The notes under the pieces: model-generated
Told to the model about the DNA's origin: nothing
Seen by the model: only the letters and a program-made list of their open reading frames with translations
The model's database searches: none
Position numbers and translations under genes: made by a program
Origin: Flavobacteriales bacterium
GTDB taxonomy: Bacteria > Bacteroidota > Bacteroidia > Flavobacteriales_G > Salibacteraceae
DNA: 64,000 bases
Assembly (NCBI GenBank): GCA_018660685.1
Contig: JABJJW010000012.1
Span: 62,001 to 126,000, forward strand
Direction of reading: 5' to 3'
Shown here: positions 60,362-64,000 of the stretch, piece by piece
Numbering within the stretch: the stretch's first letter is position 1
How the letters are laid out: every line of letters starts with the position of its first letter

Positions 60362-62137
60362 TTATCCTTCGGTAGATTCCTCATCTGACACAACTTCTTC
60401 CTCAGGTTCTTGAGCAGCAGCTTCAGCCTTTCGGATATCCTTGATCAATAAGTCGATTTGCTTCTTGCGATCCTTGAGCGCTTGAACTTCCCCTTCAGAC
60501 TTGGCAATCTTATCAAGCAGGTCTTTTTTCAATGGATTGGTATCATCCGAGAACTTGAAGAATGCGAGTTTGTCTTCCAACTGTAAGGAAGAGATATTGG
60601 CACCTTTTATTTTCTGAATAATATCTGCACGTTCATGCATAAGAGTCCGCTCAGCATCAGATTGATTCGCAATTGAATCGAGCTTGTTATCAAACTTCTT
60701 TTTGGCCGCTTCTGCCAAGCTAATTCCAAGCTTCTTATACGCTTGATTAATTAACCCGTCCAACGCCTTTTCCAACTTGTCGTGGAATTTACGATTGACG
60801 TCGCCAACGCTATTCCATTGTTGTTGCCATGAGTCAATCACCTTCTCTCCTTCTTTTTCGATTCCCTTATCGAGCTGAGCCTTGAAGCCCATGACCAATT
60901 CTTCTTTCTTCTGAAGGTTTTGCTTGTGTTCTTTTTCTTCGGCCTTGTAAGATTCCTTTCTACGATTAAAGAATTGGTCGCAGAATTTCCGAAACTCCTT
61001 GAACATCTTGTACTCTTCTTGAGGCAACAATGTCCCGCTCTGCTTCCACTCTCGTTGCAAACCTTTCAGTTGGTTGGCGATCTCGCCCATGTTCTCACCG
61101 CCATGAATCTCCTTGGCACGATCGATGAGCTTTTGTTTGACTTTCCTGACGTCGTCGAAAGCAGAATTGCTCTTTTTCAGAAACTCACCCCTGCGCTCGA
61201 AATAGACATCGCAAGCCTTTCTGAACTCTGCCCATATTTTATCATTCTTACCGCGGCCTGCAAACCCAAGATGCTTCCACTCCTTTTGAGTATCGATAAC
61301 GTCCTTGGTCAGCTTTTGAACTTGCTTCACCTCTTCCAATTCAGTCCCGGCAATTTCTTCCAAACGCGTCACCAATTCTTTCTTCTTGGTGTAATTCTCA
61401 ACATGCTCTGATTTAATTGTCTTTCTGTGCTCGCGGATTCGATCAAAGACTTTTCCAACTGATTCCTTGAACTCATCGCGAATCTTATCCCACTCTTCTT
61501 TAAACGTTGGACCAATTTCGTCCCATTCATCCAAGTACTTATGAACTAGAAAATCCACTTGATTAATCGAGCTTTCATTCTCCAAAAGCTTGATTTCGAC
61601 AATGACACTCTTCTTCAGCTCGAGGTTCTTTTTCAGATCGTTGATCTGAAGTTCCTGGTAAATGTGAATGTTGTAATAGAACTGTTCGATCAATCTGCTA
61701 TACTCAGCTTGAATCTCTCTTCTTTCATCTTTGCCCACAGTACCCAGCTCATTCCACTTCTGCTTTATAGCATTGAAGCGTTGATATGCTTTGGCAATAT
61801 TCTCCTCGTCTTTTATCAGAACATCCAACTCTTTCAAAAGAGCCTTCTTCTCAGACAGGGAATTCGATTGAGCTTCTTTAAAACTCTTCTCAGCCTCCTT
61901 TCGCTTTTCGTGATATAGCTTGACCAGCTCATCAAAGCGTTGATCATGTTCATCTGGAGCGTAAGTGATTTCACTTTCTTCTCCTTCTTCAGCTTGCGCT
62001 TTTGCTTGTGCTTCTTTGGAAGCATTTCGCAATGCATTGAATTTCTCCATCAAGTCATTGTACTTCGTGCGATCAGCAGCGAAGTTTTCCTGATTGACCC
62101 AATTTTGAAATTCGATGACGATTTCTTCTTTAGACAT
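60362..62137 (-). CDS. DUF349 domain repeat protein
   Basis: A 591-residue, almost fully helical protein: a charged N-terminal region, then repeated DUF349 modules (about 70-75 residues each) with W-K-x-x-G-x-x-x-x-x-x-x-x-x-W-x-x-F-[RK]-x-x-x-[DN]-x-[FY]-[FY]-x-x-[RI]. At least five are visible (KQKWNELGTVGKDERREI, LDEWDEIGPTFKEEWDKI, QKEWKHLGFAGRGKNDKI, QREWKQSGTLLPQEEYKM, QQQWNSVGDVNRKFHDKL). Function unknown; the family occurs widely in Bacteroidota. A -7 box is at 62158-62165. Confidence 0.93.
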   Translation of the reverse strand: MSKEEIVIEFQNWVNQENFAADRTKYNDLMEKFNALRNASKEAQAKAQAEEGEESEITYAPDEHDQRFDELVKLYHEKRKEAEKSFKEAQSNSLSEKKALLKELDVLIKDEENIAKAYQRFNAIKQKWNELGTVGKDERREIQAEYSRLIEQFYYNIHIYQELQINDLKKNLELKKSVIVEIKLLENESSINQVDFLVHKYLDEWDEIGPTFKEEWDKIRDEFKESVGKVFDRIREHRKTIKSEHVENYTKKKELVTRLEEIAGTELEEVKQVQKLTKDVIDTQKEWKHLGFAGRGKNDKIWAEFRKACDVYFERRGEFLKKSNSAFDDVRKVKQKLIDRAKEIHGGENMGEIANQLKGLQREWKQSGTLLPQEEYKMFKEFRKFCDQFFNRRKESYKAEEKEHKQNLQKKEELVMGFKAQLDKGIEKEGEKVIDSWQQQWNSVGDVNRKFHDKLEKALDGLINQAYKKLGISLAEAAKKKFDNKLDSIANQSDAERTLMHERADIIQKIKGANISSLQLEDKLAFFKFSDDTNPLKKDLLDKIAKSEGEVQALKDRKKQIDLLIKDIRKAEAAAQEPEEEVVSDEESTEG

Positions 62138-62157
62138 CGTTAGTGGGTATTGTCTTT

Positions 62158-62165
62158 CAAAAATA
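62158..62165 (-). promoter_or_regulatory. Putative -7 box (TATTTTTG) of the DUF349 gene
   Basis: Minus-strand TATTTTTG, an exact match, ends 20 bp before ATG 62137. No clear -33. Confidence 0.45.
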
Positions 62166-62212
62166 GTTGATGCAATCGAAAACGCTTAGGATTATCGACG
62201 TACTCGGCTGAG

Positions 62213-62220
62213 TACATTTG
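62213..62220 (+). promoter_or_regulatory. Putative -7 box (TACATTTG) of the C45-like hydrolase gene
   Basis: TACATTTG, an exact TAnnTTTG match, ends 7 bp before ATG 62228. The upstream -33 position is weak. Confidence 0.45.
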
Positions 62221-62227
62221 CCCGCTT

Positions 62228-63223
62228 ATGCTCTTTGTCCCGATTAACAGCATTGATTTATCACAAGACGACTCTCAATGGAAGAAGGTCTTTGATAAAA
62301 CATGGCCAGCTTATAAAGCTTGGTTTATGAAGGAAGGATTGAAGGCTAGACCTGGCTACTTAACCTCTGTTCGCGCCTTCGAACAGCACTTCCCTGAACT
62401 CCTTCCAATTTTTCAACATTTGAGCAAAATGGTCAGCGCCGGCGACGTGGCATCTCGTTTTCTAACCATGTATTCCCCTCCACCCTACATGAGTGGCTGC
62501 AGTCAAATTGCATGGACGAGAGATATTCCGATGCTCATCAGAAACTATGATTACAGCCCGAAGTATTTTGAAGGATTGGTGATGAAAACCAAGTGGAACA
62601 AGGAAATTATTGGAATGAGCGACTGCATGTGGGGTCTTCTTGACGGAGTCAATGAGGATGGGCTGTGCGCGTCTCTCACATTTGGTGGGAGAAGAATTAC
62701 AGGGGATGGATTTGGGATCCCTATAGTTCTCAGGTATTGCCTAGAAACATGCTCCACAACGGCCGAAGCCATTGAGACCATGCTGAAGATTCCAGTGCAT
62801 ATGGCCTATAACATCACGCTACTGGATGCAGATTTGAACTTCGCCACCATTTATTTTGCTCCAGGTCAGAAAACTCAAGTAACGGCGAGTGCTGTTGGCA
62901 CGAATCATCAAGAAGAAGTGACATGGCCAGACTATGCCGTGATGACACAGACAGTAGAGCGCCGAACTATTCTTGAGCACTGCCTTGTCGATCCGTATGA
63001 GACTAACGAGTCACTTCTGCATCGGTTTCTTCAACCGCCATTATTCAATACGTCCTATGAAAAGTCGTTCGGCACGCTTTACTCAGCTGCCTACAATCCG
63101 ATTGAAAAATCGGTTAACTATTTCTGGAGAGGAAAGTCGATTAAACAGTCACTAGATAATTTTGTTCCTGGCAAACAAAAAGTGACGTTGCAAGCATCGG
63201 CTCATCGGTTAATGACGATTTAG
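62228..63223 (+). CDS. C45-like autoproteolytic acyltransferase/hydrolase
   Basis: A 331-residue Ntn-hydrolase of the C45 type: S-G-C-S-Q-I-A-W (about 90, Cys as probable nucleophile after self-cleavage), then R-N-Y-D-Y-S, WGLLDGVNEDGLCASLTFGGR and A-V-G-T-N-H-Q. The family includes acyl-CoA:6-aminopenicillanate acyltransferase-like and choloylglycine hydrolase-like enzymes acting on amides. The C-terminus is followed by the repeat island. Its substrate is unknown. Confidence 0.85.
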   Translation: MLFVPINSIDLSQDDSQWKKVFDKTWPAYKAWFMKEGLKARPGYLTSVRAFEQHFPELLPIFQHLSKMVSAGDVASRFLTMYSPPPYMSGCSQIAWTRDIPMLIRNYDYSPKYFEGLVMKTKWNKEIIGMSDCMWGLLDGVNEDGLCASLTFGGRRITGDGFGIPIVLRYCLETCSTTAEAIETMLKIPVHMAYNITLLDADLNFATIYFAPGQKTQVTASAVGTNHQEEVTWPDYAVMTQTVERRTILEHCLVDPYETNESLLHRFLQPPLFNTSYEKSFGTLYSAAYNPIEKSVNYFWRGKSIKQSLDNFVPGKQKVTLQASAHRLMTI

Positions 63224-63286
63224 GAGAGCTTCTCGCCACTCGCTCCTAGCCATCCCGTGGATATACTCCTTCTTCCACTTTGTCTT

Positions 63287-63340
63287 CCTGCCCGTCCGGG
63301 CTCCTGCGCTGAAGCTTCAGCGCCAGCCTGCAGGCCGGGA
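63287..63340 (-). repeat. Dispersed repeat, copy 2, with palindromic core
   Basis: Inverted copy of 39766-39817 (45 of 52 aligned). The centre GCGCTGAAGCTTCAGCGC (63306-63323) is a perfect 18-bp palindrome able to form a hairpin on either strand. Copy 1 has lost the perfect symmetry. Confidence 0.75.
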
Positions 63341-63353
63341 CTTCTCTCCTCCT

Positions 63354-63377
63354 GTTCTTTTCCTTGATGAAAAGAAC
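63354..63377. repeat. Hairpin element 1 (TTCTTTTC-CTTGAT-GAAAAGAA)
   Basis: Perfect 9-bp stem GTTCTTTTC / GAAAAGAAC around loop CTTGAT. Its sequence resembles the T-rich CTTGA-loop hairpins dispersed in many Bacteroidota genomes. Confidence 0.6.
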
Positions 63378-63779
63378 CAAAAATCACGGCTGCGAATGAG
63401 AGTGCTATTTCGCTAACAACCCGCATCCACTATCGCAACCAAGCCGTTCGCATGATTCTCTTCACCCCTCTTTACATTCGCTGATGCTCACTTCCGGGTT
63501 GCGCCGTCTGGCCACCTCTGCTTGTTGCTCAATAACACATTCACATTCAAGGCCGATCCTTTTTAGAAAGTGAAGCTTTCCAGCATTATCCTGAATCTAC
63601 AGTGATTGCCTTGAGATTATGCCGGAAAGAAGTGAAATTTGGCCTTGGGGCGCGAAGGTGTTCTGGACGAAGTACAGCCTTAGCGAAAGTGGGAAGCTCT
63701 ATTGCAGATCACCCAGCTGAGGTTAGGATGTACAAGAGACAGGTTGCCTTTGCGGACCACAGCCTTGACCTTTTCTTTG

Positions 63780-63814
63780 CTTCTTTCTTTTGTGTCAAGA
63801 CAAAAGGAAAGAAG
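63780..63814. repeat. Hairpin element 2 (CTTTTGT-GTCAAG-ACAAAAGG)
   Basis: A 14-bp stem with one bulged base around loop GTCAAG; read on the other strand the loop is CTTGAC, like element 1 (CTTGAT), so the two hairpins are related and oppositely oriented. Confidence 0.6.
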
Positions 63815-63858
63815 ATTGAAAAAGGCTCATAGAAGTCAATAGACATCAAGAGGCAATG

Positions 63859-63906
63859 GTCGTTCTCGTCCTTCGCAGGGCTCAGGACTCAGGCTCGAAA
63901 TGACAA
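63859..63906 (-). repeat. TGTCAT ... CGAGAACGAC intergenic element, copy 2
   Basis: Reverse-complement reads TTGTCATTTCGAGCC ... CGAAGGACGAGAACGAC, sharing its ends with 39828-39891. Confidence 0.5.
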
Positions 63907-63930
63907 CTTTATGAGGTCATTGCCAGCGGC

Positions 63931-64000
63931 TTACCCATGGATTTGCTCCTTCTTTCCGTACTTGGCGATGACGATGGCTTCATACTCAAGGAAATCTTCC
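63931..64000 (-). CDS. 3' end of an unidentified gene (partial)
   Basis: The minus strand reads E-D-F-L-E-Y-E-A-I-V-I-A-K-Y-G-K-K-E-Q-I-H-G then TAA at 63933-63931; the gene runs off the window. The composition looks coding. Only about 22 residues are visible, too few to assign. The same K-K-E-x-I-H-G and DNA word recurs at 63251-63283 in the repeat island. Confidence 0.55.
   Translation of the reverse strand, partial: EDFLEYEAIVIAKYGKKEQIHG

Larger units (their letters stand above)
63224..63930. other. Noncoding repeat-rich island
   Basis: This 707-bp stretch is the longest gene-free region in the window and has a different, more GC-rich and hairpin-rich texture. It contains dispersed-repeat copy 2 (63287-63340), two long hairpins (63354-63377, 63780-63814), the inverted TGTCAT element (63859-63906) and a 25-bp direct repeat shared with the gene fragment at 63931. 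Short reading frames here (for example 63602-63832) lack any family pattern. Confidence 0.7.

Noticed and set aside
60920-61918. Two long plus-strand reading frames of hydrophobic protein (60920-61411, 61559-61918)
   Set aside because: They are the antisense of the Lys/Glu-rich helical DUF349 gene; reading such codons backwards gives Phe/Leu-rich sequence. No leader or family pattern.
63220-63426. 68-residue minus-strand frame in the repeat island
   Set aside because: Runs through the palindromic repeat; Gly/Arg/Ser-rich composition comes from the repeat itself.
63602-63832. 76-residue plus-strand frame in the repeat island
   Set aside because: Lies across a hairpin repeat and has no protein-like periodicity or start context.
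1-64000. CRISPR arrays, tRNA or rRNA genes, prophage or insertion sequences
   Set aside because: I looked through all intergenic stretches and saw no regular direct repeats with spacers, no cloverleaf-type sequence, no transposase or phage genes.

Overview
The window looks like chromosomal DNA from a Bacteroidota bacterium, most likely a marine Flavobacteriales (Cryomorphaceae/Schleiferiaceae-like). The taxonomy is inferred from gene content: proteins with type IX secretion (T9SS) sorting domains of both type A and type B, the moxR-DUF58-batABCDE cluster, bshA, family S46 dipeptidyl-peptidase, DUF349, DUF5606, DUF5777 and DUF6702 proteins, a fused SpmA/SpmB protein, and promoters of the Bacteroidota type (-33 TTTG, -7 TAnnTTTG). 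I see no rRNA, tRNA, CRISPR array, prophage or insertion sequence. Coding density is very high; the only gene-free stretch over 300 bp is 63224-63930.

Layout. 13-3068 (minus): five-gene envelope operon with two c-type-heme-like lipoproteins, an anchored OB-fold protein, YceI and a DUF5777 beta-barrel. 3187-11155: two giant T9SS type B adhesin-like proteins flanking arsC, an alpha/beta hydrolase and an EamA transporter. 11221-15136: hslR, then a nucleotide-sugar dehydratase, a glycosyltransferase and a DUF6702 protein. 15141-21837 (minus): DUF5606 protein and an operon of an HsdR-N-like nuclease-fold protein plus two secreted subtilases. 21841-25474: holA facing an operon of a small membrane protein, GT2 glycosyltransferase, ECF sigma factor and rsmG. 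25585-29890: GH3/beta-lactamase fusion, bshA and a small Cys-rich lipoprotein. 29891-32729 (minus): Cys-rich lipoproteins, a MauE/DoxX-thioredoxin fusion and a serine-hydrolase lipoprotein. 32783-41129: helical-repeat protein, MORN protein, head-GIN lipoprotein, pepE, two more envelope proteins, S46 peptidase and SpmAB. 41206-46436: recF/DUF721, a T9SS nuclease, TPR/ribH, another Cys-rich lipoprotein and a MazG-like enzyme. 46614-54793: moxR-bat cluster. 54894-62137: ilvE, an unknown protein, an alpha/beta hydrolase, a TPR-SpoIIE phosphatase, a GT2, a sixth Cys-rich lipoprotein and a DUF349 protein. 62228-64000: a C45-type hydrolase, a repeat-rich noncoding island and the 3' end of an unidentified gene.

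The main themes are export and cell surface: T9SS cargo, lipoproteins, proteases, nuclease and sugar transfer. The observations I rate highest are: (1) six small lipoproteins sharing a Cys-rich pattern, three of them clustered with a thioredoxin-like membrane fusion; (2) the five-gene heme-lipoprotein/beta-barrel operon; (3) almost all convergent gene pairs end within a few bases of each other, often sharing a palindromic stop; (4) seven genes with an exact -7 box only 4-7 bp before the start codon, implying leaderless mRNAs; (5) a GH3 domain with its catalytic motif erased beside an intact beta-lactamase-type domain; (6) dispersed repeats that occupy the only long convergent gaps.
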